In this document: one piece after another, positions 17,767 through 27,998 of the stretch | Numbering within the stretch: position 1 is the first letter of the stretch | How the letters are laid out: each line of letters starts with the position of its first letter | Origin: Thalassospira sp. MCCC 1A03138 | GTDB lineage: Bacteria; Pseudomonadota; Alphaproteobacteria; Rhodospirillales; Thalassospiraceae | Direction: 5' to 3' | NCBI RefSeq assembly: GCF_002115785.1 | Contig: NZ_JFJY01000009.1 | Coordinates: 1-64,000 of the forward strand | DNA: 64,000 nt | Notes under the pieces: model-generated | The model's input: only the letters and a program-made list of their open reading frames with translations | The model's database searches: none | Told to the model about the DNA's origin: nothing | Made by a program: the position numbers and the translations under genes

Positions 17767-19373
17767 CCACCGTCGTCAAGTCTGCCTTGGCGCGGATCGG
17801 CCTTGGCACGATGCTGGTTTCCGGTTTGATCGGCACGACAAACGCCTTTGGCCAAACCGCCCTTTCATCTGCCCAGATTGCCGATGCCAATGCGTTATAT
17901 GCAACGCATTGTGCCGCCTGTCACAATGGCGACCGGCTGGGTGGAATGGGTCCGGCCCTTTTACCCGAAAGCCTCGAAAAAATGCGCGGCAACGGCATTT
18001 CGGATGTCATTCGCGATGGCCGCGCGGCAACGCAGATGCCGGCCTTTGGCGAAACCCTTGCCGCAACGGAAATCACCCTTCTGGCCGACTGGTTGCGACA
18101 ACCGATGGACAGGTCGCCAGAATGGGGCATGTCCGAAATCGTCCAAAGTCACGACGTTTTCATCGATCCGGCGGAACTGCCCGACAAACCGAAATTCGAA
18201 GGTGATCCTTTAAACCTGTTCACAATTGTCGAGGCGGGCGATCATCACGTCACGATCCTTGATGGTGATACGTTCGAACCCCTTGATCGTTTTCCAACCC
18301 GCTTTGCCCTGCATGGCGGGGCGAAATATTCTCCGGACGGTCGTTTTGTCTATCTGGCGTCGCGCGATGGCTGGGTTCAGATGTATGACCTTTATTCCCT
18401 GCAAACCGTTGCTGAAATCCGGGTCGGCCTGAATACGCGAAATGTGGCGGTATCCGATGACGGCCGCTATGTGATGGCGGGCAACATGCTGCCGCACAAT
18501 CTGGTTTTACTGGATGCACGGGATCTGACACCAATACGCGAGTTCGCCGTTATCGGTGATGATGGCAAATCATCTCGTGTTTCGGCGGTATATACCGCAC
18601 CACCGCGCCATAGCTTTATCGTCGCCCTGAAAGACCTGCCCGAAGTTTGGGAAATTTCCTATGCCGATGATCCACGTCCGGTCTATCCCGGTTTCGTTCA
18701 TAACTACGAAGCCAACATGGTCGAAGCACTGGATGTTCAGAACGGCCCATTCCCAGTCAGACGTATTCATCTTGATGATAGTCTGGATGATTTCTTCTTC
18801 GATCAGGATTATCGCCACCTGATCGGGGCGACGCGCAATGGCCGCGATGGGCAGGTAATCAATCTGAATGTCGGCCGAAAGGTTGCCGATATCGCACTGG
18901 AAGGCATGCCCCATCTTGGTTCAGGCATCACCTTTGACTATCAGGGCCATTCGGTGCTGGCGACACCGCACCTGAAAGATTCCAAAATCAGCGTCATCGA
19001 CATGGAAAGCTGGCAGACCATCAAAACCATCGCAACAAAAGGCCCCGGATTTTTCACCCGCAGCCATGACAACACGCCTTATGCCTGGGTCGATGTATTC
19101 TTTGGCCCGGACAAGGACGTGGTCCATATCATCGATAAACGCACACTCGAAATCGTCAAAACGCTCCGCCCCGAACCCGGCAAGGTCGCGGCCCATGTCG
19201 AATTTGACCGCAGCGGCAAACACGCGCTGCTCTCGATCTGGGACGATGACGGCGCAATCATCGTTTACGATGCCCAAACATTCGAAGAAATCAAACGCAT
19301 CCCGATGAAAAAGCCGGTTGGGAAATATAACGTGTTCAACAAAATCACTTATTCCGCCGGCACCAGCCATTAA
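17763..19373 (+). CDS. nirN: Dihydro-heme d1 dehydrogenase NirN (cd1-like)
   Basis: This is a 536-residue periplasmic NirS paralogue. It has a signal peptide, a cytochrome c domain with CAACH, then a d1-type eight-bladed propeller. NirN introduces the acrylate double bond in the last step of heme d1 synthesis and hands the cofactor to NirS. It is shorter than NirS at the N terminus and overlaps nirJ by four bases. It is the last rightward nir gene, only 16 bp from the convergent norF. Confidence 0.9.
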   Translation: MTTVVKSALARIGLGTMLVSGLIGTTNAFGQTALSSAQIADANALYATHCAACHNGDRLGGMGPALLPESLEKMRGNGISDVIRDGRAATQMPAFGETLAATEITLLADWLRQPMDRSPEWGMSEIVQSHDVFIDPAELPDKPKFEGDPLNLFTIVEAGDHHVTILDGDTFEPLDRFPTRFALHGGAKYSPDGRFVYLASRDGWVQMYDLYSLQTVAEIRVGLNTRNVAVSDDGRYVMAGNMLPHNLVLLDARDLTPIREFAVIGDDGKSSRVSAVYTAPPRHSFIVALKDLPEVWEISYADDPRPVYPGFVHNYEANMVEALDVQNGPFPVRRIHLDDSLDDFFFDQDYRHLIGATRNGRDGQVINLNVGRKVADIALEGMPHLGSGITFDYQGHSVLATPHLKDSKISVIDMESWQTIKTIATKGPGFFTRSHDNTPYAWVDVFFGPDKDVVHIIDKRTLEIVKTLRPEPGKVAAHVEFDRSGKHALLSIWDDDGAIIVYDAQTFEEIKRIPMKKPVGKYNVFNKITYSAGTSH

Positions 19374-19389
19374 AATCGGTTCAAACGGC

Positions 19390-19755
19390 TTAGCGGTTCA
19401 TTAAAATCATGGCTGCCTGTGCGGCCAGAACGCCTGCGAAAATCACGATCAGAAACGCGATGAACAATCCCCGCCATCCGCCCGCAGATGGACCAAGTCC
19501 AAGATAATATCGCAAAATCAGCCACGCCTTGAGGCTCCCGACCATCATGATAGTCATGGCGGGCACAATGCCAAGCATCGCACCTGTACGATCATCACCG
19601 ATCAGGGCAAGAACCATCGACATGACGGTCGTGCCACTGGCGAGCAACCAGACAAAAATGGCCGTGCGCGACGAAAGCCCATGCCCGTCGCTTGGCATCG
19701 TGGACGAGGCTGAAATATCGTCGGTTTCTGTCGCGACTGGAAGATGTCGGTCCAT
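19390..19755 (-). CDS. norF: NorF-like membrane protein (cytochrome oxidase subunit IV family)
   Basis: This 121-residue protein has three predicted membrane helices after a polar N terminus of about 25 residues. It resembles the small CyoD/COX4-type subunit found next to norE in alphaproteobacterial nor operons. Its role in NO reductase activity is supportive and not catalytic. The start has GAGG eight bases before the ATG, and it follows norE after 7 bp. Assignment depends partly on position. Confidence 0.78.
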   Translation of the reverse strand: MDRHLPVATETDDISASSTMPSDGHGLSSRTAIFVWLLASGTTVMSMVLALIGDDRTGAMLGIVPAMTIMMVGSLKAWLILRYYLGLGPSAGGWRGLFIAFLIVIFAGVLAAQAAMILMNR

Positions 19756-19762
19756 GGTTTCC

Positions 19763-20383
19763 TCACCGCAAAAGATAGATCACAGGAAACACCAATACCC
19801 AGACCATATCGATCATGTGCCAGAATGCCGTTCCGGTTTCGATATTTGTCAGGTTCGGCCATATGGCAACAACGCCCAGCACCCCAAGCCCCATCACCAC
19901 ATGCAGGGCGTGGAAGCCGGTGATCAGGTAATAAAGCGTGAAAAACGCGCTGGATTCCAAACCGATCCCGGCATCAATTTTGGAGCCATATTCAATAAGC
20001 TTCACGATCAGGAAAACGATACCCAAAACCGCCGTCCCCGCCAACCAGACCCGGCATTGCAGAACTGCATCCTTTTTGATGGCACGAATGGCAAAAACGG
20101 CAAAAAGGCCGCTTGTCAGAAGAACAAGCGTATTAATCCCGCCCATGACCCGGTCAAGGTAAAACTGATCATTGGCAAATCCCGCTGGGTCACCAATTCT
20201 TGCCGCCGAAAATGTCAACAGAAACGCCCCAAAGACAACCAGTTCCGACAGGATCAGAACCCACATCAACGGATGCCCCGGCAACGCTTCAAGCCCACCC
20301 CAAGCATCCGAAGCAGATTGCGGGTCATGATCCTTCAGGCCGAAACCGTCATGCTGCGTAACCGTGTCCTGATCGAGTCCCAT
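19763..20383 (-). CDS. norE: NorE, cytochrome c oxidase subunit III-like protein
   Basis: This 206-residue integral membrane protein of the heme-copper oxidase subunit III family has about five helices and the segment YYLITGFHALHVVMGL typical of subunit III. NorE supports NO reductase function but carries no cofactor. The start is taken at 20383 (MGLDQDTV), just after the norD stop. The open frame runs further upstream into norD, but that part is not protein-like. Confidence 0.85.
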   Translation of the reverse strand: MGLDQDTVTQHDGFGLKDHDPQSASDAWGGLEALPGHPLMWVLILSELVVFGAFLLTFSAARIGDPAGFANDQFYLDRVMGGINTLVLLTSGLFAVFAIRAIKKDAVLQCRVWLAGTAVLGIVFLIVKLIEYGSKIDAGIGLESSAFFTLYYLITGFHALHVVMGLGVLGVVAIWPNLTNIETGTAFWHMIDMVWVLVFPVIYLLR

Positions 20384-20397
20384 CTGACACCCCGTTT

Positions 20398-22365
20398 TCA
20401 ACGTACAAGTTGGCGATAGATACGTGGTAAGGCCGCCGGAAGGTTTTCCAGCTTGCTGACAATTGCGTGCCCGCCTGCCCCAAAGATATAGGGGAAGTAA
20501 TCCTGTGCCCTTTGATCGACCGTTACACCGAAAAGGCCAAGCCCTGCCTTTCGGCATTCACGTACCGCACGGCGGCTATCCTCTATGCCGTAGCGACCTT
20601 CGTAATGGTCGATATCATTTGGCTTGCCATCCGTGATTACCAGCATCAACCGGTGTTGGTGCGGTCGATCTCCCAACAGCTTTCCAACATGGCGGATGGC
20701 AGCCCCCAACCGGGTGTAATAACCGGGCCGAAGCTTCTGTATCCTTTTCTGGGTACGGGGTGACCAATCCTCGTCGAAATTCTTGATCGCATTGATCCGC
20801 ACCCAGTCGCGGCGACGGGATGTAAAGCTGAAGACACCAAATTCGTCCCCGCAGGCGTCCAGCCCACCGGCCAGCACCGAAAGCGCCTGCTTTTCGACAT
20901 CAAGAACCCGGTGATCCTGTATCCAGGCATCGGTCGACAATGATACATCGACCAGTACCGCAACCGACAAATCGCGTGCCCGTCGAACCGTGTTCAGATA
21001 CAGCCTGTCACTAAGTTCGCCACTGCCTTTCTGGTCACACCGGGCGCGCACCAATGCCTCAAGGTCAAGCTCGCTTCCGTCACATTGCGCGCGCAGCGTT
21101 TCATGGCGCGGCCGAAACGCTTCGAATTGGCGGCGAACCTGACGGATTTGGCGTCGTTCGGTTTCACCCGGATGCCAGACATCACACTCACTGACTTTTT
21201 CATCACCGGATTGCATGATGACTTTGCAGAAATCCGGGCGATACGATTGATGACGGTAATCCCATTCCGGATAGGTCCATTCACCAATCACGCGTCCTTC
21301 ATCAGCTTCGCGTGGCGGCAGATCCAGATCGAAACGCAATTTGGTTGCCGCTTTGCGTTTGCAGTCGGAAATTTCCATTTCGTCGAGCTCGTCGGCCGCT
21401 TTTTTCGCGTCCTGCTCGTCCTCGTCATCCATCGGCCGATTGACATTGACCATCTCGGCAATCGAAAGGATTTTTTCAAACCGGTTTAATGCGAGGGGAT
21501 CATTGCGACCAGCCTGATCATTCTTGCGCCGGCGGGCGCGCTTTTTGTGTTCCTGACTGCCATCTGACGAATTTCCGTCCTCGTCCATGTCGGTATCGGC
21601 AACACGACCGGCCGTGCCCGAACAAATGGCCTCGCCCCAAAGCGGAACGGGAAGAAACGGCGCATAACGATGCGGTTGCAAACCCGCAATATTGATCAGA
21701 CCTGTAATGTCGGCATTAGCGCCAACGGCGTTCACAACAGGCCATAGATCGTTTTCATGCGGCTGCCCTGTGGCCCCAAGAATCTTCAGAACACATTCTT
21801 CGATATGCTGTTCGCATCGGGGCAGGGGACGAACCGGTCGCAACGCCAGAAACGCATCATACAGGCGTTGCCGCAAACCGATGATACCGGGGAAATTGTG
21901 GCACACATCCCGATCGGTTTGTCGTGCCCGGGAAAGCCGCATGATATCGGCCAATAACGGGCTTTGCGCAATGTCCGCCGAAATGGTTTGCGGTTCCGAA
22001 ACCGCAAACCATGCCATCAGCCAGATATAAAAATCACGGTTAAGGTCACGCGACGGAAACAGTGAAATGGACGCCGGCAGCTTTAACGATGCCTCATTCA
22101 TTTCGGCCATTGTGATCTGTTCATCCACCAGACCGATCCGCTGCCGCCAGCGTAACCGATGCCCCGAAACCCGTTTATCGATCTGGGCAAATTCCAGCGC
22201 CGGATCACCACCAAGGGTGCGAAAGATCACCGGCAAATGACTGCGCAATTCGGCAAACGTGATCGCGTGCTCAGCATGATCGCGATAGCTTTCCTGATTG
22301 CGCGACGCAATCCGGTGCCAGATCATGCCGACCTGTTCTTCGAATTCCAGAAAATCGAAACTCAT
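20398..22365 (-). CDS. norD: NorD, von Willebrand factor A-domain NO reductase activation protein
   Basis: This is a 655-residue cytoplasmic protein. Its C-terminal VWA domain has a MIDAS motif (DVSLST) and a matching ITDGKPND segment. The middle part is charged and low in complexity. NorD works with the MoxR-type ATPase NorQ to insert the non-heme iron of NorB, as a chaperone pair. The ATG at 22365 follows GGGAGG by five bases; the adjacent ATG at 22368 is too close. It is followed closely by norE. Confidence 0.92.
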   Translation of the reverse strand: MSFDFLEFEEQVGMIWHRIASRNQESYRDHAEHAITFAELRSHLPVIFRTLGGDPALEFAQIDKRVSGHRLRWRQRIGLVDEQITMAEMNEASLKLPASISLFPSRDLNRDFYIWLMAWFAVSEPQTISADIAQSPLLADIMRLSRARQTDRDVCHNFPGIIGLRQRLYDAFLALRPVRPLPRCEQHIEECVLKILGATGQPHENDLWPVVNAVGANADITGLINIAGLQPHRYAPFLPVPLWGEAICSGTAGRVADTDMDEDGNSSDGSQEHKKRARRRKNDQAGRNDPLALNRFEKILSIAEMVNVNRPMDDEDEQDAKKAADELDEMEISDCKRKAATKLRFDLDLPPREADEGRVIGEWTYPEWDYRHQSYRPDFCKVIMQSGDEKVSECDVWHPGETERRQIRQVRRQFEAFRPRHETLRAQCDGSELDLEALVRARCDQKGSGELSDRLYLNTVRRARDLSVAVLVDVSLSTDAWIQDHRVLDVEKQALSVLAGGLDACGDEFGVFSFTSRRRDWVRINAIKNFDEDWSPRTQKRIQKLRPGYYTRLGAAIRHVGKLLGDRPHQHRLMLVITDGKPNDIDHYEGRYGIEDSRRAVRECRKAGLGLFGVTVDQRAQDYFPYIFGAGGHAIVSKLENLPAALPRIYRQLVR

Positions 22366-22381
22366 CATCGCCTCCCGGCTG

Positions 22382-23191
22382 TCAGCCCCGGATAATCCCG
22401 ATGGCCTTGCGAAGGCCCGCCTTGATATCCGCGTCATCCGACAGAGGTTCGATGATGGCGGCATTGATGGCGTCATCAAATGCAACATTGGCCATCAAAA
22501 GTGTCGCGCAATAAACCAGCAACCGGGTTGAAACCGCTTCTTCAAGATCAATACCGGTAAGCTTGCGAATATTGCCAGCGATACGCACCAGAAGGGCTGC
22601 GCGTTCAACATCGATCCCGGTTTCACGCATGATCACCGCTTTTTCGGTTTCCGCATCCGGGAAGTCGAACTCGACCGCCAGAAAACGTTGCCGGGTCGAT
22701 GGTTTCAGTTGCTTCAGAAGGTTCTGGTAACCAGGGTTATAGGACACCACCAGCATGAAATTGGCCGGCGCTTCCAGAAGCTCGCCCGTCCGGTCCAGCG
22801 GCAAAAGACGACGGTCATCAGTCAATGGGTGCAGGACCACCGTCACGTCCTTGCGCGCCTCCACCACCTCATCGAGATAGCAGATCCCACCGTGGCGGAC
22901 CGCGCGCGTCAACGGGCCATCCACCCAAACGGTTTCCCCGCCCTTGATCAGATAGCGCCCCGTCAGATCCGCCGCCGTCAAATCGTCATGGCAGGAAACG
23001 GTATAAAGCGGAACACCAAGCTTTGCCGCCATATGCGATACAAAACGCGTTTTCCCGCAACCGGTCGGTCCCTTCAGCAACAAGGGCAGATGCTGCTGCC
23101 AAGCCGTTTCAAACAACTGCTGTTCATTGCCGGTAGACTGATAATAAGGAACGTCCTGATCTGGGAGTACGTCTTTAAGAGCGGTCTGCAT
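22382..23191 (-). CDS. norQ: NorQ, MoxR/CbbQ-type AAA+ ATPase
   Basis: This 269-residue AAA+ ATPase has a Walker A GPTGCGKT at about residue 41 and a Walker B ICYLDEV. The sensor and lid regions are of the CbbQ/NirQ/NorQ type. With NorD it activates the NO reductase by iron insertion. The ATG at 23191 is preceded by AAGGAG. It is separated from norB by a gap carrying a strong hairpin, so it is probably expressed by partial read-through from norCB. Confidence 0.93.
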   Translation of the reverse strand: MQTALKDVLPDQDVPYYQSTGNEQQLFETAWQQHLPLLLKGPTGCGKTRFVSHMAAKLGVPLYTVSCHDDLTAADLTGRYLIKGGETVWVDGPLTRAVRHGGICYLDEVVEARKDVTVVLHPLTDDRRLLPLDRTGELLEAPANFMLVVSYNPGYQNLLKQLKPSTRQRFLAVEFDFPDAETEKAVIMRETGIDVERAALLVRIAGNIRKLTGIDLEEAVSTRLLVYCATLLMANVAFDDAINAAIIEPLSDDADIKAGLRKAIGIIRG

Positions 23192-23227
23192 GTGAATGCT
23201 CCTTGGAAAATAGAAAGGCCGAAAATG

Positions 23228-23262
23228 ACAACGACCGGTCGCGGGAACCAACCGGTCGTTGT
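23228..23262 (-). terminator. Stem-loop after norB (partial terminator)
   Basis: A perfect 12-bp stem (23228-23239 with 23251-23262) is followed on the minus strand by CATTTTC. It sits between norB and norQ and probably limits read-through, giving more norCB than norQDEF mRNA. Confidence 0.65.
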
Positions 23263-23319
23263 CCGCCATGTGTCGTCATGGAAGAGAGCATGAAATCGAA
23301 CACACAGACTTGATTGCCG

Positions 23320-24690
<1,371 letters not shown>

Positions 24691-25143
24691 TTATCCCGCC
24701 TCGTTTGGCGGCCAGTTCTGGGTGTCGATTTCACTGGTCCATTTCAGGAAGTCGACAAGCTCGTCGAGCTCCTGATCTGTAAGGTTGAATTGCGGCATCT
24801 GGCGGCGGCCTTCGATGCCTGTGGGCTGTGCGGCCATCCATGCCTTAAGCATATCGCGCGCACCTTCCGGATCATCTTCACCGCCATACCGCACCCAGAC
24901 ATTGCCAAGTTCAGGCGCGAAATAGGCACCCTCGCCCAAAAGCGTATGGCAGTTGATGCATGAATTACGTTCCCAGACATGCTTGCCCGCGACAACCGAT
25001 GGCGTCAGCTGATCCTGATTGCTGGACTCGTTGACGATATAGTTGTGGCTGTGCAAGGTCAGTCCGACGAAGATGACCAGAAAGAAGATCGTTCCGCCGT
25101 AGAAAATGTTCCGGGCGGCAGATTTTGTCAGTCGTTCCGACAT
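24691..25143 (-). CDS. norC: Nitric oxide reductase, cytochrome c subunit
   Basis: This is a 150-residue protein anchored by one N-terminal membrane helix, with a periplasmic cytochrome c domain carrying CINCH (Cys62, Cys65, His66). A distal methionine (RRQMPQF) is the likely sixth heme ligand. It passes electrons to NorB. It is the first gene of the nor operon, 92 bp downstream of a perfect NNR-type box. Confidence 0.96.
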   Translation of the reverse strand: MSERLTKSAARNIFYGGTIFFLVIFVGLTLHSHNYIVNESSNQDQLTPSVVAGKHVWERNSCINCHTLLGEGAYFAPELGNVWVRYGGEDDPEGARDMLKAWMAAQPTGIEGRRQMPQFNLTDQELDELVDFLKWTSEIDTQNWPPNEAG

Positions 25144-25235
25144 GTGAACGGATCCTCACTCCGATTGGCAGTTCAATGCCGCTCTGTCCCCAAAACGGCG
25201 TCAGGCAATCATTTCCCGACTGGACGTTTCCCACC

Positions 25236-25249
25236 TTGACTACCGTCAA
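25236..25249 (-). promoter_or_regulatory. NNR-type box before norC
   Basis: A perfect TTGAC-TACC-GTCAA palindrome. An AATGAT at 25208-25213 (minus strand) lies at the -10 position of a class II promoter, giving a leader of about 58 nt for norC. Confidence 0.82.
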
Positions 25250-25328
25250 ACGAAAAAAGCCCAGCACGATGGCGGGGCAGGTGGGGTCGGAAATACACGG
25301 CAGGAAGGATTAGGTTAGCCAGACAAGG

Positions 25329-26036
25329 CTATTCAAAACGCGGAAACAGTATTTCATTCTCAAGATGGATATGCGCCACCAGGTCCTCGACCAGCTTGGC
25401 CGTGCCGGAATAAAGCGCCCGCCATGAACCACAGACACCGTCGGGCAACGCGAAATTGTTGGTCAGCTTTTGCAGTTTATGGATGGCTTCAGCATGCTCG
25501 TCATGTTCTTCGCGCATGCAATGGATCGGCATGATCAGGGGAATTGTGCTGGCACTGTTGCGTTGCATTTCGCGCATCGCCGGGAACAGAACCATTTCCT
25601 CTTTCGCCATATGGGAATCAAGCTTCTCCGTCATTTCAAACAGCGCGTCGGCCAATCCCGTCGGGGCTTCCGGATGATCTCCGTGAACCGCCTCGACCTT
25701 GCGGGCAAGCAGGATAAGCTCGGCCAGTTCATCACGATGTGTCTGATGATACCGATCCAGAATAAAATCGATGAACGCATCGATATCATTTGGATCCGGC
25801 AAGGTCAGTGGCCCCTTGGGCAAATCGCACAATTCACGGGCAATCAGACCGGCATCCAGTCCTTTCGCACTGGCGACCTCGTCCAACGACTTGTTGCCTG
25901 AACAGCAAAATCCGATTTTATGGCGTCGTAAAATCAGGGTTGCCCCCGGAAAACTTGCGACCAGATCGCCGATCTTGCGATGGATCAGATTTGCTGAATT
26001 GGCAGGATCCTGATCATGTGTGAAATCGGATTGCAT
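25329..26036 (-). CDS. ric: Di-iron iron-sulfur cluster repair protein (RIC/DnrN/YtfE)
   Basis: This 235-residue protein has an N-terminal ScdA-type domain with a Cys-Cys pair (FCCSGN, Cys44-Cys45). A hemerythrin-like four-helix domain follows, with several His and Glu ligands (MAKEE, MREEHDEH, HLENEILFPRFE) for a di-iron centre. RIC proteins repair Fe-S clusters damaged by NO. The ATG at 26036 is eight bases after GGAGGT. It has its own NNR-type box and stands upstream of norCB on the same strand. Confidence 0.92.
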   Translation of the reverse strand: MQSDFTHDQDPANSANLIHRKIGDLVASFPGATLILRRHKIGFCCSGNKSLDEVASAKGLDAGLIARELCDLPKGPLTLPDPNDIDAFIDFILDRYHQTHRDELAELILLARKVEAVHGDHPEAPTGLADALFEMTEKLDSHMAKEEMVLFPAMREMQRNSASTIPLIMPIHCMREEHDEHAEAIHKLQKLTNNFALPDGVCGSWRALYSGTAKLVEDLVAHIHLENEILFPRFE

Positions 26037-26100
26037 GCTGGCGGACCTCCATCCCCGGATATTGATCCAGCCAAGTTTAGGCACCTTCCCAAAAGTCACG

Positions 26101-26114
26101 TTGACGATGGTCAA
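26101..26114 (-). promoter_or_regulatory. NNR-type box before ric
   Basis: A perfect TTGAC-GATG-GTCAA palindrome, 65 bp upstream of the ric ATG. Same type as the norC and small-RNA boxes. Confidence 0.8.
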
Positions 26115-26220
26115 GTAGCCCTGCCCGGAATTTTGCAATTCCCCCTGCCCGATACTGTCTTGGAAAAGCAGAACCTTTCCACCTTATCAAGAACCGTAAA
26201 AATTCCAATCTTTCAGTGAT

Positions 26221-26234
26221 TTGACGGACATCAA
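26221..26234 (+). promoter_or_regulatory. FNR/NNR hybrid box before ubiT
   Basis: TTGAC-GGAC-ATCAA combines one half site of each type. AATACT at 26257-26262 is at -10 spacing, giving a leader of about 23 nt for ubiT. This would make ubiTUV anaerobically induced. Confidence 0.75.
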
Positions 26235-26291
26235 CACCTTAAAACCCAAACAGGACAATACTTCCGGCACCAATGTGGTCCGGAGTCCGCC

Positions 26292-26996
26292 GTGTCAATC
26301 AAACGCCCGTCATTTACGCCCTTTCTGCTGATGAACCCCGTCGTGCGAAATGTTCCGGCATTCGCGCTTGAACGCCTGTGCCAGCACGCCATGGCAACCA
26401 TGTATCGCCGACACAAACCCGTTTTCGAACGGGTCACCGAACGTGAAACATTTGCCCTGCTCGTATGCCCGACGGACCTTGATCTCGACCTTTTCCTTGC
26501 CCTTGATCCCAAGGCCCCCGTCCTGCGCCCGGCCCATGAGGGGGATGACAATATCATCGCAGCACGGATCATCGGCCCGCTTCCGGCCCTTCTGGAACTG
26601 CTCGAAGGAAAATCCGACGGGGACGCGCTGTTTTTCTCGCGCGCATTACGAATAGAGGGCCGGACCGACCTTGTCGTTGCCCTTCGCAATGCCCTGGACG
26701 GCGAAGAAATAGACCTGCGTTCAGCCGTCATTGAAAGTTTCGGTGCATTGGGCCCGGCGGCACGTCTGGCACTGCGCGCCGCCGAAGCGGCATATCGCCA
26801 GATGCAATCGGACATGGACCGGGTTGCCGATACCCTGATTTCCCCGATTGAAAAACGTCTGGGCGGACTTGACCGGCGTCTTGGCGAACATGCGGAAAAC
26901 ATTTCAGGGCTTCAGAAATCAGTAAAACGTCGCACGCCCCGCACCGCTCAGACCGCGCTGGCGGGTGATGATTTCGCCCTGCCTGATCCTTCATAA
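26292..26996 (+). CDS. ubiT: UbiT, SCP2-domain protein of oxygen-independent ubiquinone synthesis
   Basis: This 234-residue protein has a central SCP2 sterol-carrier-like lipid-binding domain at about residues 40-150 (typical of YhbT/UbiT) and a long helical, charged C-terminal extension. UbiT is thought to bind the hydrophobic quinone intermediates in the anaerobic pathway. The start is GTG at 26292, six bases after a GGAG-type site. The C-terminal extension with ERLGGL-like heptads (residues 185-210) may form a coiled coil. ubiU and ubiV follow directly. Confidence 0.85.
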   Translation: MSIKRPSFTPFLLMNPVVRNVPAFALERLCQHAMATMYRRHKPVFERVTERETFALLVCPTDLDLDLFLALDPKAPVLRPAHEGDDNIIAARIIGPLPALLELLEGKSDGDALFFSRALRIEGRTDLVVALRNALDGEEIDLRSAVIESFGALGPAARLALRAAEAAYRQMQSDMDRVADTLISPIEKRLGGLDRRLGEHAENISGLQKSVKRRTPRTAQTALAGDDFALPDPS

Positions 26997-27020
26997 CCGA
27001 CAAACACATACAGGGATTTC

Positions 27021-27998
27021 ATGGAACTAGTTTGCCCGGCAGGAACCCCCGCCAGTCTGCGTGCCGCCGTCGAAGCCGGTGCGGATGTTGTATATTGCGG
27101 TTTCCGCGATGCGACCAATGCCCGCAACTTTCCGGGGCTGAATTTTTCCCGACCCGAACTCGCCAACGCCGTTACATTCGCACATAAACATGGCGTGCAT
27201 GTCTATCTGGCCTGCAACACCTATCCAAAGGCCGGTTCCGAAGACATCTGGCACAAGGCCGTCGATGATGCGGTTGCAATTGGTGTTGATGCGGTCATTC
27301 TGGCCGATATCGGTTTGCTGCGCTATGCGCGCGATAAACATCCCGATGCACGCCTGCATCTGTCGGTACAGGCATCGGCCTCGAACGAGGAAGCCATTCG
27401 TTTTTACCATCGTGAATTTGGCGTGCGCCGTGTGGTTCTGCCGCGTGTCCTGTCGCTCGAAGAAATCCGGATGTTAAACCGGCGCATTTCGGTGGAAACC
27501 GAAGTTTTCGCCTTTGGGGGCATGTGTGTCATGGCCGAAGGACGCTGTTCGCTATCTTCCTATGCCACGGGGGAAAGCCCCAATATGAATGGCGTTTGTT
27601 CACCAGCAGCCCACGTCCATTACGAGGAACGCGTCGACAGTACCGTTTCCCGCCTTGGCAATTTTACAATCAATGTTTACGGCAATGATGAAAAGGTCGG
27701 ATATCCCACCCTGTGCAAGGGCCGGTTCCGCGCTATGGACAAGGCCGGTTATCTGTTCGAAGAACCCACCAGTCTTGACGTCACCGCAATCCTGCCTGAA
27801 CTCGCCGATGCCGGTGTAACCGCCCTTAAGATCGAAGGGCGCCAACGCGGCAAGGCCTATATCTCGCAGGTGGTCGGCGCGTTCCGCGCGTCCCTTGACC
27901 GCATTGCCAATGGGCAAACCGGTACGCGCAGTAATCTGGCCGCCCTTAGCGAAGGTCAGGCAGAGACAACAGGTGCCTATCGGAGAAGCTGGCAATGA
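27021..27998 (+). CDS. ubiU: UbiU, U32-family Fe-S protein for anaerobic ubiquinone hydroxylation
   Basis: This is a 325-residue member of the U32 'peptidase' family. Four cysteines at 169, 176, 193 and 232 match in number and spacing the [4Fe-4S] ligands described for Escherichia coli UbiU. With UbiV it performs the oxygen-independent ring hydroxylations, using prephenate as oxygen donor according to work on the family. It overlaps ubiV by four bases. Confidence 0.93.
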   Translation: MELVCPAGTPASLRAAVEAGADVVYCGFRDATNARNFPGLNFSRPELANAVTFAHKHGVHVYLACNTYPKAGSEDIWHKAVDDAVAIGVDAVILADIGLLRYARDKHPDARLHLSVQASASNEEAIRFYHREFGVRRVVLPRVLSLEEIRMLNRRISVETEVFAFGGMCVMAEGRCSLSSYATGESPNMNGVCSPAAHVHYEERVDSTVSRLGNFTINVYGNDEKVGYPTLCKGRFRAMDKAGYLFEEPTSLDVTAILPELADAGVTALKIEGRQRGKAYISQVVGAFRASLDRIANGQTGTRSNLAALSEGQAETTGAYRRSWQ

